From a bacterium (lineage in GTDB: Bacteria > Methylomirabilota > Methylomirabilia > Methylomirabilales > 2-02-FULL-66-22): a stretch of DNA of 64,000 nucleotides. The stretch is from NCBI GenBank assembly GCA_029580855.1, contig JAKPQH010000061.1, positions 1-64,000 of the forward strand. The letters run 5' to 3'. The notes below the pieces were generated by a model. That model made no database searches. It was not told where the DNA came from and saw only the letters and a program-made list of their open reading frames with translations. The translations under genes and the position numbers were made by a program. Shown piece after piece: positions 21,879 through 31,226 of the stretch (the stretch's first letter is position 1; every line of letters begins with the position of its first letter).

Positions 21879-23183
21879 ATGATCCCCGAGGACGAACCAA
21901 ACGCCGCGAGTCCGGCGCGGATGGACACGGACCGGCCCTTCGACGCGTTCGCGCCGCAGATCGCTCCGAAAGTCCGCGAGCGGATATTACGGGAAGGTTT
22001 GACCCGCTGGCGCGAGCAAGGCCTGATCAGCCCCGAGCAGTATGATCGACTCCTCGCCCATGCGACGGTCACGGCCTCACACCTGCCGACCGCTGGGGAC
22101 GCCGTGGCGCAGGAGCGAAGGCTGGGCCGTGGCGTCACGATCCTCATCAAAACCGGCGCCGTCGTTCTGGCCGCCGGCCTGACGGTTTTCTTTGCCAGCA
22201 ACTGGATCGAGTTCGGCCGCCCCGCCAAGGTTGCCAGCCTTCTGGTCTTGACTGCCGCCCTCTACGTCCTCGGCATCGAGTTCGGCGAGCTGGGCCGGTG
22301 GCGCGTCCCGGCCCTCGGCCTGGCCCTGGTATTTCTCGGCTGTGTCATGTTCGGCGCGGATATTTTTCTCCTGGCCCCGATCTACGGCTTCCGGGCCCAT
22401 CACGCCTGGTCGCTGCTGATCGTCGCGGCGGTCTGGCTCGCCACCGCGTACCTGCTGCGGTCCCGCCTCGTCCTGTTCCTCGGGGTGATCGGACTGGCGT
22501 CCTGGTTCGGGGCGGAAGTGGGGTACCTCTGGGGCGGGGATTGGACCTATCTGGGCCGCCCGTTCCACTTCCTTGGACTCGGCGCATGCCTGATGGCGGT
22601 GTCGGGTCTGCATGTCTGGTGCGGGAACCGACGCTTCGCCGCACCGTATGCCCTGACCGGGCTGCTGCTGGTTTACCTGTCCACCCTGCTCCTCTCGATC
22701 GTCGACGTTCAGCGCGTGTTCCGCGCCGTGGAGTGGCGGGCGCCGGCCTCCGTGTGGATCATGTTGCTCGGCCCCTACGCTCTTGCGGGCATCACGCTGG
22801 CCGTTGTGCATTTCGGCGGGCGGCGGACGTCGTTGGTGGACCCGCCGGTCATGCTGGCCCTCGGTCTCCTCGGCCTCCTCCTGCTTTTCAGCATCGTCCC
22901 CTGGACCCCGGACCACCGGGAGGCCTACTTCGCCCTCCTCCTCACGATCCTGACGTCGGGCGGGATCTATCTGGGAATCGCCTGGGAAAGCCCGGTCCTG
23001 CTCAACACGAGCATCGTGTTCTTCGCCGTCAACGTGTCCGCGCGCTTCTACGAGCACTTCTGGGCCGCCATGCCCAGATCGCTCTTTTTCATCCTCGGCG
23101 GCGCGCTGCTGACGGCCGGCGGGGTCTGGGGCGAACGGGTCCGCCGACGCATCGTCCGACGGTTCGCCGGAGGGATTCCATGA
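21879..23183 (+). CDS. DUF2157 membrane protein
   Basis: A 434-residue protein. The N-terminal cytosolic segment (about 1-85, [26 protein letters not shown]) is the DUF2157 helical region; about ten membrane helices follow, beginning with [24 protein letters not shown]. The function is unknown, but DUF2157 genes are usually followed by a GDYXXLXY protein, and that is the case here. ATG 21879 is taken, although an in-frame GTG lies immediately before it. The stop overlaps the next start by four bases. Confidence 0.82.
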   Translation: MIPEDEPNAASPARMDTDRPFDAFAPQIAPKVRERILREGLTRWREQGLISPEQYDRLLAHATVTASHLPTAGDAVAQERRLGRGVTILIKTGAVVLAAGLTVFFASNWIEFGRPAKVASLLVLTAALYVLGIEFGELGRWRVPALGLALVFLGCVMFGADIFLLAPIYGFRAHHAWSLLIVAAVWLATAYLLRSRLVLFLGVIGLASWFGAEVGYLWGGDWTYLGRPFHFLGLGACLMAVSGLHVWCGNRRFAAPYALTGLLLVYLSTLLLSIVDVQRVFRAVEWRAPASVWIMLLGPYALAGITLAVVHFGGRRTSLVDPPVMLALGLLGLLLLFSIVPWTPDHREAYFALLLTILTSGGIYLGIAWESPVLLNTSIVFFAVNVSARFYEHFWAAMPRSLFFILGGALLTAGGVWGERVRRRIVRRFAGGIP

Positions 23184-24790
23184 CGCCGGCGATGAGTCTC
23201 CCCTCGCGACGAACGCTGCTCTACGTCCTGGTCGGGCTCCAGCTTGCCCTGCTGGGCGGCATCGTCGCCGTCCACGAGCTGAACTGCGCCCTGGATTGGG
23301 GACCCGGCGTGACGCTGGAGATCCCTCGGGCCAACGCGAGCCGAGACCCGTTCCGCGGCGCCGCGGTCCGCGGGCACCCCGCATTGGATCTCGACGGCAC
23401 GCACGTGGCGGCTCCGGCCGGTCTGGTCCCGGGCGAGGCGGTGCTTGTCTTCTTCGCCGTGCAGCCGGGCCACCCCCCCCGCATCGCGCAGGTCGAGCGC
23501 CGCCGTTGGCGCGCGGACCCGTTGTTCAGTTCGGAGCTTTTCAGTATTCCCGGGCGCGTCGTGGCGCCCACCGGGGGTCCGCACCGGCGCGCCGGGCAGC
23601 CGATCACGCTTCGTGTGGGGATGCCCCCCGTCTCCGTGGCGCTGGACCTGCCGGAGGTTATCCCCGTGGCGGAGGCCGCGCTCGACCACTTGACGGCTCC
23701 CGCCCCCCTCGTCGGGAGCCTGCAACGCGGCGCATTCGGTCACCGCTTTATGACAGATCTCTACATCACCGGCCAGACGTTCCCTCCCCGGATGAGCTTG
23801 GCCTATGACCCCGGACGCGACCGGCTCACCATTGCGGCGGGGAAATCCGAGCGCGCGGATCGACACCCCCGGTTCCGGGACCCGGGGACCCTCTCCGATC
23901 TCTTTCTTTTCGACGGCGCCGGAAAAGAGGTGGCGTCGACCGATATCCCTGGCCACATCTTTGAAACGGTTCACAGCCCGCGCGACGGTGCGCTGCTCGC
24001 CTTGCTGAGCGAGGAGCGGTACACCGCCGGCCCCGTGCGCTTGGCTCAGATCGGCGAGTACGGCGCCATCGTCCGGCGTAGCCCCCAGATCCATTCCGAT
24101 CGCATCCTCGGTTTCGATGGCGAGACCGGAGATATCTGGGCGTTGATCGGCACGACCATGGCGTCTCCGCTGCCCCCCTTCGTGGTCCAGCGATTCGGTT
24201 TTGACGGCTTCAGCGGCCCGCGCGTGGGCCCGTTCGCGTCCCGGCCCACGGCGCTTCTGGTCGCGGAGCGCACGCTCTGGATCGTCGAAACGGACGGGAA
24301 TCGGGTGAGCCGATACGACCTGTCGGGCGCCCTGCGACGGGAATACCGGGATCTCCATCGCCCCGCCGAGATCGCCGTGGATGGCGGCAGCCTGCTGGTC
24401 GTGGATGCCGATGGGACGCAGCTCACGCGCTTCGCCGCCGACGGGTCGGTTCTCTGGCGGGCGCCCCGCTTTGAGGGCCTGGCCTGGATCTTGCCCGAAC
24501 CGCGCACGGGAGGCGGGTGGGTGGCGGCCACGCGATACGAGGGCGCGGCCGGCGGCATCTTCCGGTACGAGGCCGACGGCCGCATCGTCCCATTTCTGAA
24601 GTCGATCGTCCCGCACGCCGTCGCCGACCGGGCGCGGGGCCGGCTCGCCGGGGATGCGATCGGCGATCTCTCGCGGGGTCGCTTTTATGTCCGGGAGGGC
24701 CAGGCGGTGGCCATCGTCGGAACCGACGGGACGCTCATCCGGCGGGTCGATACGTTCCGCTTCGCCACGCCGCGCCCGCTTCCCCAATGA
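23180..24790 (+). CDS. GDYXXLXY-like domain fused to a beta-propeller-like region
   Basis: A 536-residue protein. An N-terminal membrane anchor (LLYVLVGLQLALLGGIVAV) is followed by a region resembling the GDYXXLXY family: SRDPFRGAAVRGHPALDLD aligns with DPRDLFRGDYVxLxY, but the defining GDY is lost. From about residue 200 the sequence shows repeated strand-turn blocks (LFLFDGAGKEVAS, GFDGETGDIWALIG, LWIVETDGNRVSRYD, LLVVDADGTQLTRF, FRYEADGRIVPF), as in NHL or six-bladed propellers. It probably faces the periplasm and pairs with the DUF2157 protein. The function is unknown. Confidence 0.6.
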   Translation: MTPAMSLPSRRTLLYVLVGLQLALLGGIVAVHELNCALDWGPGVTLEIPRANASRDPFRGAAVRGHPALDLDGTHVAAPAGLVPGEAVLVFFAVQPGHPPRIAQVERRRWRADPLFSSELFSIPGRVVAPTGGPHRRAGQPITLRVGMPPVSVALDLPEVIPVAEAALDHLTAPAPLVGSLQRGAFGHRFMTDLYITGQTFPPRMSLAYDPGRDRLTIAAGKSERADRHPRFRDPGTLSDLFLFDGAGKEVASTDIPGHIFETVHSPRDGALLALLSEERYTAGPVRLAQIGEYGAIVRRSPQIHSDRILGFDGETGDIWALIGTTMASPLPPFVVQRFGFDGFSGPRVGPFASRPTALLVAERTLWIVETDGNRVSRYDLSGALRREYRDLHRPAEIAVDGGSLLVVDADGTQLTRFAADGSVLWRAPRFEGLAWILPEPRTGGGWVAATRYEGAAGGIFRYEADGRIVPFLKSIVPHAVADRARGRLAGDAIGDLSRGRFYVREGQAVAIVGTDGTLIRRVDTFRFATPRPLPQ

Positions 24791-24812
24791 GCTGGGTAGC
24801 CGAGCCGCGCCG

Positions 24813-25565
24813 ATGACGAGGCCGACGTTCCGCGAGCGGGTGCAGGAGGCAGACCGCGTCGTGGTCTTGACGGGCGCGGGCGTTTCCGCCGAGAGCGGCG
24901 TCCCTACGTTCCGCGGTGCCGGCGGCCTGTGGCGGCGATACCGCGCCGAAGACCTGGCGACGCCCGAGGCGTTCGCGCGCGACCCGCGGCTGGTGTGGGA
25001 ATGGTACGCGTGGCGGCGCGAGCTGATCGCCGCACGGCGGCCCAACGCGGCGCACGATGCCATCGCGGCCCTGGAGACCCACGCCCGCGGCTTCTTGCTG
25101 GTCACGCAGAACGTGGACGGCCTTCACCGGCGTGCGGGCAGCGTGCGCATGGTGGAGCTCCACGGCAGCCTGTGGCGCGTGCGCTGCCTCGCCGAGGAAG
25201 TGGTGACCGAGAACCTGGAGGTGCCTCTCCCCGCTCTCCCGCCGCGCTGCGCGTGCGGCGCGCTCCTCCGCCCGGACGTGGTGTGGTTCGGCGAGGCCTT
25301 GCCGACGGAGGCCATTCGCCAGGCCTTCGATGCCGCCGAGTCCTGCGAGGTCATGCTCGTCGCAGGCACATCGGCCCTCGTCCAGCCCGCCGCCTCGCTG
25401 CCGATGATCGCCAAGGCGCACGGGGCATACGTGGTGGAGGTGAATCTGGAGCCCACGGCGTTGAGCGATCTCGCGGACGAATCCCACCACGGCAAGGCCG
25501 GGGACGTCCTTCCGCGGTTACTGGGCCCCTTGGCGCACCCCCGGGGCCTGCCCCCTGACCTCTGA
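24813..25565 (+). CDS. NAD-dependent protein deacylase (sirtuin, SIRT5/CobB-like)
   Basis: Removes acyl groups from lysines with NAD. The 250-residue protein has GAGVSAESGVPTFRG, TQNVDGLH, catalytic His117 in ELHGSLW, GTSALVQPAAS and VVEVNLEP. Tyr65 and Arg68 (WYAWRR) match the pair that lets SIRT5 and CobB accept succinyl or malonyl groups. The zinc site is incomplete: Cys125, Cys146 and Cys148 are present but the expected second Cys is Glu128. ATG 24813 follows the previous gene by 22 bases. An RlmI-like gene follows 13 bases later. Confidence 0.9.
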   Translation: MTRPTFRERVQEADRVVVLTGAGVSAESGVPTFRGAGGLWRRYRAEDLATPEAFARDPRLVWEWYAWRRELIAARRPNAAHDAIAALETHARGFLLVTQNVDGLHRRAGSVRMVELHGSLWRVRCLAEEVVTENLEVPLPALPPRCACGALLRPDVVWFGEALPTEAIRQAFDAAESCEVMLVAGTSALVQPAASLPMIAKAHGAYVVEVNLEPTALSDLADESHHGKAGDVLPRLLGPLAHPRGLPPDL

Positions 25566-25578
25566 TCCCAGGAGACCC

Positions 25579-26754
25579 ATGATCGCCGTGACGCTCGCCC
25601 CGGGCAAGGAAAAGCGAGTCAACGCCGGTCACCCGTGGATCTACCGGAGTGAGATCGCGCGGATCGAGGGCGACCCGCCGCCCGGGGCGCTGGCCGTTGT
25701 ATCGGACCATCGCGGAAAGCTCCTGGGCCAGGCCATGGTCAACCTCCGGTCGCAGATCGCCGCTCGCCTGCTTTCTCGCACCGAGGAGACCATCGACGGC
25801 GCCTTCATCGAGCGCCGCATCCGCGAGGCGCTCGCCCGTGCGGCCCGCTCGGCCACCGGACCCGGCGCGTGCCGCCTGGTCTTCGGCGAGGGCGACCGGA
25901 TGCCCGGTCTCATCGCCGATCGGTACGGTGATCTCGTGGTGATCCAGATTCTTACCGCAGGAATGGAGCGACTCAGGGACGAGGTGGTCGGCGCGCTGCG
26001 CCGCGTTGTCGGGCCCCGGGCGATCTACGAGCGCAGCGATGTCTCGGCCCGCAAACTGGAGGGCCTGGAGCTTCGCCGGGGTTTCGCGTGGGGTACCGCG
26101 GACACCGGCGTCTGGATCAAGGAAGGCGACGTCGCGTTCTTCGTCGAGGTGGCGGCCGGCCAGAAGACCGGTTTCTTTCTGGATCAGCGCGAGAACCGGC
26201 AGGCGGTGAAACGGCTCGCCCGGGACCGCACCGTCCTGGATTGTTTCTGCTATTCGGGAGGCTTCTCCGTCAGCGCTGGCGCGGGCGGCGCCGCCTCGAT
26301 CCTGGGAGTGGATATCTCGCCGGAGGCCTTGTCCTGGGCGGAGCGCTCCGCGGCAGAGAATGGCCTGGCCGGGCGCTGCAAGTTCGTCGCGGCCAATGCC
26401 TTCGATTATCTGCGGGCGCTGGACCGCGAGGGGCGCCGTTTCGGCATGATCATTCTCGACCCTCCCGCCTTCACGAAAGGCCGCGAGGCGCTCGCCGGGG
26501 CGCTCCGCGGCTACAACGAGATCAACTTGCGCGCCATGAGACTCCTCGACCGTGGAGGGATTCTGGTCACGTGTTCCTGCTCGTACCACGTGGACGCTGC
26601 GGTATTTCTCGACATGCTCCGGTCGGCGGGGGCGGACGCCCACCGGGAGTTCCGGCTCCTGGAGCTCCGGACGCAGGCCGCGGATCACCCGATCCTGCTG
26701 GCCGCCAAGGAGACCCAGTACCTGAAGTGCGCGATCCTGGAGGCGGTGAACTGA
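25579..26754 (+). CDS. RlmI-like class I rRNA methyltransferase
   Basis: A 391-residue SAM-dependent methyltransferase with an N-terminal PUA-like domain (KEKRVNAGHPWIYRSEIARIEG) and a Rossmann domain: FGEGDRMPGLIADRYGD, GFFLDQRENR, VLDCFCYSGGFSVSAG, VDISPEALSWAERSA, LDPPAFTKG and CSCSYHVDAAVF. These match RlmI, which makes m5C in 23S rRNA, and related YccW proteins. AGGAG precedes ATG 25579. The exact target base is inferred from the family only. Confidence 0.88.
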   Translation: MIAVTLAPGKEKRVNAGHPWIYRSEIARIEGDPPPGALAVVSDHRGKLLGQAMVNLRSQIAARLLSRTEETIDGAFIERRIREALARAARSATGPGACRLVFGEGDRMPGLIADRYGDLVVIQILTAGMERLRDEVVGALRRVVGPRAIYERSDVSARKLEGLELRRGFAWGTADTGVWIKEGDVAFFVEVAAGQKTGFFLDQRENRQAVKRLARDRTVLDCFCYSGGFSVSAGAGGAASILGVDISPEALSWAERSAAENGLAGRCKFVAANAFDYLRALDREGRRFGMIILDPPAFTKGREALAGALRGYNEINLRAMRLLDRGGILVTCSCSYHVDAAVFLDMLRSAGADAHREFRLLELRTQAADHPILLAAKETQYLKCAILEAVN

Positions 26755-26767
26755 CGACCGAGCCGCG

Positions 26768-26799
26768 TCCACAGATTTCGCAGATTGCGCCGATGTCAC
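26768..26799. repeat. Short periodic AGATT motif
   Basis: CACAGATTTCG, CAGATTGCGC and CGATGTCACA form three units of about ten bases with decaying similarity in the 64-base gap between two genes. Related CAGATT strings occur between genes in unrelated bacteria; no role is established. Confidence 0.3.
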
Positions 26800-26818
26800 A
26801 AAACGCAGACACCGGACA

Positions 26819-27007
26819 ATGACACTTCCTTTTCGTTGCGGCGTGTGCCACAAGGAGCTACGCGGGGTCTGGGCCGTCCTGACGGCCCGGCCGTTTCCCG
26901 TCTGTTCGAAGTGCCGGCTGATAGTCCACCACGGCTGTCTGGCGCAGGCCGATCCTCCTATCTGCCGCCGCTGCGCCGGCTCCGTGCCCGAACCCAAACC
27001 GTCTTGA
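26819..27007 (+). CDS. Small PHD/RING-like zinc-finger protein
   Basis: A 62-residue protein with eight well-spaced candidate zinc ligands: Cys7-x2-Cys10, Cys29-x2-Cys32, His37 (or His38), Cys40, and Cys49-x2-Cys52. The order and spacing Cys4-His-Cys3 match the cross-brace pattern of PHD, RING or FYVE fingers rather than a simple zinc ribbon. It ends in a short polar tail. No ribosome site is obvious before ATG 26819, so the start is uncertain, but the ligand pattern is unlikely by chance. I do not recognise a named bacterial family and cannot assign a function. Confidence 0.6.
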   Translation: MTLPFRCGVCHKELRGVWAVLTARPFPVCSKCRLIVHHGCLAQADPPICRRCAGSVPEPKPS

Positions 27008-27320
27008 CCCCCCCGATTCCGGCCGTTCCGTCAGTCGAATCGGCTCGCCGTCCTCGCGGCTCTAAACCTGTACGGCACGACTCCTCTTCAGCGGCCAACG
27101 TGCGCCGCCTCTTCCGGCGGCTTCACCTGCCGAAAGCTCCGAAATAGGTACCGGACACCGATTGAAGTCCAAGTGCTTGAAATTGTAGAGCCGTGGGAAC
27201 AACTTTCCGCCATCGAGGGGGAGAAACGACGCGGGAGACAAAGGCCGCGGTCCTCACGAGCCGACGGCCATGGAGACGTCGGACGAGGGCGTGGCGGGCC
27301 AATCACCCGCGCCGGTCGGG
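27008..27320. other. Convergent intergenic region, no gene seen
   Basis: The 313 bases between two convergent genes hold a small hairpin (GCCGCC/GGCGGC, 27104-27121) and an AT-richer patch around 27141-27160 containing TAGGTACCGGACACC. That patch resembles the short palindromic ends found near REP-associated transposases. No credible coding sequence is present. Confidence 0.5.
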
Positions 27321-29912
27321 TCAGTGGCTCACCCACGCCTCCTCGGCCTGGAGCGCGCGGACCTTGGTGGGGACGACGATCCGGTAGATGCGCTCGGGGG
27401 GAAGCGGCTGCTCCTCCACCGCCAGCAACTGTGCTATCGGAATCCCGAAGAGACGCTCGTTTTCCTCCAGCAGCGGTCGGATGAGCGCCCAGTGAGCGGC
27501 GCCGAACGCGCCGAACTGCCCACCGTTGAGCTGATCCTCGTCCACCTTTCCCTCCGGATCCCGGATGAACACCGCACCGCCCGAGGCGAGGGAGAAGAGA
27601 TTCCCCCCGGGGTACGGCGTCTCAAGGTCATGTAGCCGGCCGTCGGCGCCGAACCGGATGCCGTTCAGGACGACGAAGCCGCCGCCGTTCAGCGGATCGC
27701 CGGCCATGAAGCTCTCGGCCAGGTAGTCCAGACAGGTCCCGTTGATCACGACGCGCGGATGGCCCACCGCGTTGATGAGCGGCCGCCCCGCGGCGTTGCC
27801 GAGGACGAACACGTCGCCGCCCTTCGCGGCGTACAGGAAGGCCTGGCCGACGTCCCCGTGGACCACCAGCCGCCCCGCCTTCATGATCTGCGCCAGCTGA
27901 TCCTGCCCCGACCCGTGTACGACGACCTCGGCGCCGTCGATCCCGGAGGCGAGATAATCTCCCGACGAGCCGAAGACATCGATCCGGATGCCCTGGCTCT
28001 CGGGCCCCAGTCCGTTGGCAATAAAGCGGTGCCCGCGAGCCTCGGCGACGACCAGACGGCGGAAGCCGCGGCGGGCGAGGCGGACCAGCTCCCCGGCCAG
28101 GGACTCCGGTCCCTCCGGCGAAAAACCCCGCGCGTCCACCACGAGAACCTGGCCCTCCGCGCCCGGCTCGGGCAGCGGCCGGCCGTGCTCGTGGAACGCG
28201 AACTCGCGCGACGGCTGCCGCCGGACCGCGTCGAAGAGCGCCGCGAGGGCGGTATCGAACAGCGACACCACGCGACTCCGGCGAAGCGACCCCGTCGGAT
28301 AGCGACGATCGATCAGGAGGGCGAGACTCTCCAGACCCAGCCGGCGCCCGTGGTCATCCCCGAACCGGGACGTCAGCCGATGGCAGAAGCGCTGCGCATC
28401 CGGATAGCTCCAGGTCCGGATCCTATCGACCACGTGTGCAAGGACCTCGGCCGCGCCTCCCCATGGGAGGGCGGACTCGTCGGCCCCAATCGCGGGCGCG
28501 CTGCGGCACTGCCGCACGGCCGCAGGCTCCTCGACCCGAATGGGCCGTCCAAACTTGTCGGCGCACCCGAGCCGCGCGGACCCGTCGTTCTCCCGCACGA
28601 CGGTGAACGCGAACGCCCCGCCGTCGGTATGGCTCCCGCCCCGCGCGTTCCAGACGAGGTCGGCGCGACCCCAGAAGCGCGTATCTTCGGCCGCCAGACT
28701 CTCCAGGGCCGCGTCGATCGCCTGTTTCTCGGAGGCGGCGAAACCGACGGCCGGCCCCCCGTTCCCCGGGTCCTGGAGCGCGAACACCTGGGGGCGGAGC
28801 ATGCTCGTGTCCGTGATCCCGATGAGCCGTGCGGTCCGAGGCCCACCCCCGTTGGGTCCGGACTGGGCGATCAGGAAGAACCAGGGCCCGTCCGGGGAGC
28901 CGTGGATGTGCACCGTCTGGAGCGCCCGGTAGATCTCCTGTTTCTCGGGGGGCAGCCGGGTGAAGTCCCGCTCGGTGGTCGGCGCCAGCGCCTCGATGAC
29001 ATACTCCAGTGGATACCCGTACGTCCGGTGGAGGAGGTCGAACATCAGGACCGAGACTTCCGTATCGGTGAGAAAGAGGGGCTCGATGTTTCGCTGGGCC
29101 AGATAGGCGCACACCGAGGCGTAGTTCGCAAAATCGCCGTTGTGCACCAGGGCCTCGTGCAGGCCGACGAACGGATGGGCGCCCCCCGGATGCCAGACCC
29201 GCCCCTTGGTTGGGTAGCGGTGGTGGCCGATCCAAACGTGCGCCCGGAGATTCTCTAATCCGTACGCCCGGACGGCGTCGTCCCCGTAGCCCACCATCTT
29301 GAGGACGAGGAGATCCTTCCCGTGCGAGAGCACAAAGGCGCGCTTCTCGCCGAGCGAGCTGTACCAGACGCGGTTGAGCCGGAAGCTGTTCTGGTACACC
29401 AACTCGTCGTGGAGCACCTCCCGGGGCACATCGGCCGCGCCGATCTGCGCCGCGAACGCCCCCGCAGCCTCGGGCCGCACGCGGACGAAGTACGCCACCG
29501 CCTGCGGCGGGCGGATCGGAAGCCCCGGGAGAGCGACGATCGGAAGGCTCACGGAGTGGTCCACCAGAAACGTGGGGTGGATGTGCGTCGACTCCACCTC
29601 CGGGCGCACCGAGGCGTCCAGGTACGCCACCGCCAGGAGATAGTCCTCGCGCAAGACGGCCGGCGTCACGCCGAACTCTTCCGGGACAAGGCCGACCATG
29701 GCCACCCCGCCCCCCTTGCCGTTCCCTCGATTCCGCATCTGACGGAGGGCCCGGAGCAGATGGCGACCCGGGATCGCCTCGGCGCACACCATCCCGATCA
29801 CGCCGCAGCCGCCCTCGGCTTCCGCCTTCCGCACCGCCTCCGGCTGGAGATGGCCCGACCGCAGCGCTGCGCGCGACGCGATGATCCGCTCCGCAAGCGC
29901 TCGCGGGGTCAT
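27321..29912 (-). CDS. Glutamate synthase subunit: class-II glutaminase plus GXGXG domain
   Basis: An 863-residue fusion. After a 35-residue propeptide-like stretch comes GGCGVIG, with Cys36 as the predicted N-terminal nucleophile after cleavage. The glutaminase domain continues with MRNRGNGKGGG, WIGHHRYPTKG, HNGDFANY and LTDTEVSVLMF. From about residue 580 a GXGXG helix follows (FGSSGDYLASGID, VVVHGSG, VVHGDVGQAFLYAAKGGDVFVLGNAAG), the glutamate synthase domain 3. It would release ammonia for the FMN subunit encoded just upstream, with an ATGA overlap. No NAD(P)H-dependent GltD-like gene is present, pointing to ferredoxin as electron donor. Confidence 0.88.
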   Translation of the reverse strand: MTPRALAERIIASRAALRSGHLQPEAVRKAEAEGGCGVIGMVCAEAIPGRHLLRALRQMRNRGNGKGGGVAMVGLVPEEFGVTPAVLREDYLLAVAYLDASVRPEVESTHIHPTFLVDHSVSLPIVALPGLPIRPPQAVAYFVRVRPEAAGAFAAQIGAADVPREVLHDELVYQNSFRLNRVWYSSLGEKRAFVLSHGKDLLVLKMVGYGDDAVRAYGLENLRAHVWIGHHRYPTKGRVWHPGGAHPFVGLHEALVHNGDFANYASVCAYLAQRNIEPLFLTDTEVSVLMFDLLHRTYGYPLEYVIEALAPTTERDFTRLPPEKQEIYRALQTVHIHGSPDGPWFFLIAQSGPNGGGPRTARLIGITDTSMLRPQVFALQDPGNGGPAVGFAASEKQAIDAALESLAAEDTRFWGRADLVWNARGGSHTDGGAFAFTVVRENDGSARLGCADKFGRPIRVEEPAAVRQCRSAPAIGADESALPWGGAAEVLAHVVDRIRTWSYPDAQRFCHRLTSRFGDDHGRRLGLESLALLIDRRYPTGSLRRSRVVSLFDTALAALFDAVRRQPSREFAFHEHGRPLPEPGAEGQVLVVDARGFSPEGPESLAGELVRLARRGFRRLVVAEARGHRFIANGLGPESQGIRIDVFGSSGDYLASGIDGAEVVVHGSGQDQLAQIMKAGRLVVHGDVGQAFLYAAKGGDVFVLGNAAGRPLINAVGHPRVVINGTCLDYLAESFMAGDPLNGGGFVVLNGIRFGADGRLHDLETPYPGGNLFSLASGGAVFIRDPEGKVDEDQLNGGQFGAFGAAHWALIRPLLEENERLFGIPIAQLLAVEEQPLPPERIYRIVVPTKVRALQAEEAWVSH

Positions 29913-31225
29913 GCCGCGGCTCCTTCCTGGCCGGGCCGGTACTCCAAGAGGTCGGTCCGCCCGCGCAGCGCGCGCACACTTTCGAGGCCGAGGCGGCGCA
30001 GGATGTCCCGCAGCCTCCCCGCCAACGCCGCGTAGAGGTTGCCGATCCGCGCCGCGGCCCACTCGGGGTCGATGAACAGTGACAGCTCCGGGTCCGTGGT
30101 GGTGATCCCGTAGGTGCAGCCGCGTCCGCGCTCGCAGTTTGCGCACCGGGTGCACCCGATGGCGACCAGCTCCGCCGTTCCCAGCGCCACCCCGTCCGCC
30201 CCCAGCGCCACGGCCTTGGCCACGTCGTCCGCCGTCCGGATGCCGCCGCTGGCCAGGACGGTGAGTTCGTCCCGCACCCCTTCCGCGGTGAGATACCGGT
30301 GCACCTTGGGGATGGCGTACTCCACCGGCATGGCGATGTCCTTCTTCGCCACCTCGGGGGCGGCGCCGGTGCCGCCGTACGAGCCGTCGATCTGCAGGAT
30401 ATGGGCGCCCGCGTGATAGCTGCCGACGGCGACCATGTCCACATCGGTCGGCGTGGACACCTTCACCGCCACCAGCGTATCCGGGTTGATCGCCTTGACC
30501 CAGTCCACGTGCTTCCGGTGGTCCTCGACCGAGTAGACGCTGTGGAACGGGAACGGCGAGAAGAGGCTCACCCAGGGGACGGCCTCGCGCATCTTGGCCA
30601 CCGCCAGCGTCGCCTTGTCCCCCAGCAGGTGCCCGCCCAGGCCCGGCTTGGCGCCCTGTGCATACTTGAACTCCACAATCCGGGCGCGCTGGACGGTCTC
30701 CTCGCGGACACCGAACATCCCCGTGGCGATCTGGGTGATGACGTGCTCGCGGTAGGGGGCGAGCGAGTCCGGGTATCCACCCTCGCCGGTGCAGGTGAAC
30801 GTCCCGGTGTGTCGCGCGGCCATGGCGCGGGCCAGCATCACCCGCTCGCTCACCGACCCGAACGACATGCCCGCCCCGTACCAGGGGACCGGGATCTCGA
30901 TGGGCGGATCCCAGGCGCGGCGGTTGAGCGGGATCGCCAGGTCGATGACCCTGTCCTCGGGCAGCTGCGCGCTGGCCGGCAGCGCGCGGAATGCCAACCG
31001 ATCGAAGCCGCCGCCGGACGCGCCGGTCGGGCGGGGCGGCGCCGCCGGCGTCCCGGTCTCGGCTTGGAGCCAGGTGGAGAGGATCAGCTCCGCCGACCAG
31101 CGACGGTCGCCGAGGGCGGGCGGCGGAGAACCGGACCGCGACCAGCGGCCAAGGCCTCTCCGGATCGCCTCCGTGTGCCGCGCGGCGATGATGGGAAGGT
31201 CGGACGGCCTTGGTGGAAACTCCAT
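29909..31225 (-). CDS. Glutamate synthase FMN-binding catalytic subunit
   Basis: Converts 2-oxoglutarate and ammonia to glutamate on FMN. The 438-residue protein has the TIM-barrel blocks GAGMSFGSVSERVMLARA, GEGGYPDSL, EFKYAQGAKPGLGGHLLG, HILQIDGSYGGTGAAP, VLASGGIRTADDVAKAVALGADGVALGTA, and the Fe-S cysteines GCTRCANCERGRGCTYGI. This is the GlxD/archaeal-type stand-alone GltS domain, with a variant cluster spacing. ATG 31225 starts one base after the preceding gene. It forms a set with a glutaminase/GXGXG protein and a ferredoxin-like paralogue. Confidence 0.9.
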   Translation of the reverse strand: MEFPPRPSDLPIIAARHTEAIRRGLGRWSRSGSPPPALGDRRWSAELILSTWLQAETGTPAAPPRPTGASGGGFDRLAFRALPASAQLPEDRVIDLAIPLNRRAWDPPIEIPVPWYGAGMSFGSVSERVMLARAMAARHTGTFTCTGEGGYPDSLAPYREHVITQIATGMFGVREETVQRARIVEFKYAQGAKPGLGGHLLGDKATLAVAKMREAVPWVSLFSPFPFHSVYSVEDHRKHVDWVKAINPDTLVAVKVSTPTDVDMVAVGSYHAGAHILQIDGSYGGTGAAPEVAKKDIAMPVEYAIPKVHRYLTAEGVRDELTVLASGGIRTADDVAKAVALGADGVALGTAELVAIGCTRCANCERGRGCTYGITTTDPELSLFIDPEWAAARIGNLYAALAGRLRDILRRLGLESVRALRGRTDLLEYRPGQEGAAA

Positions 31226-31226
31226 G

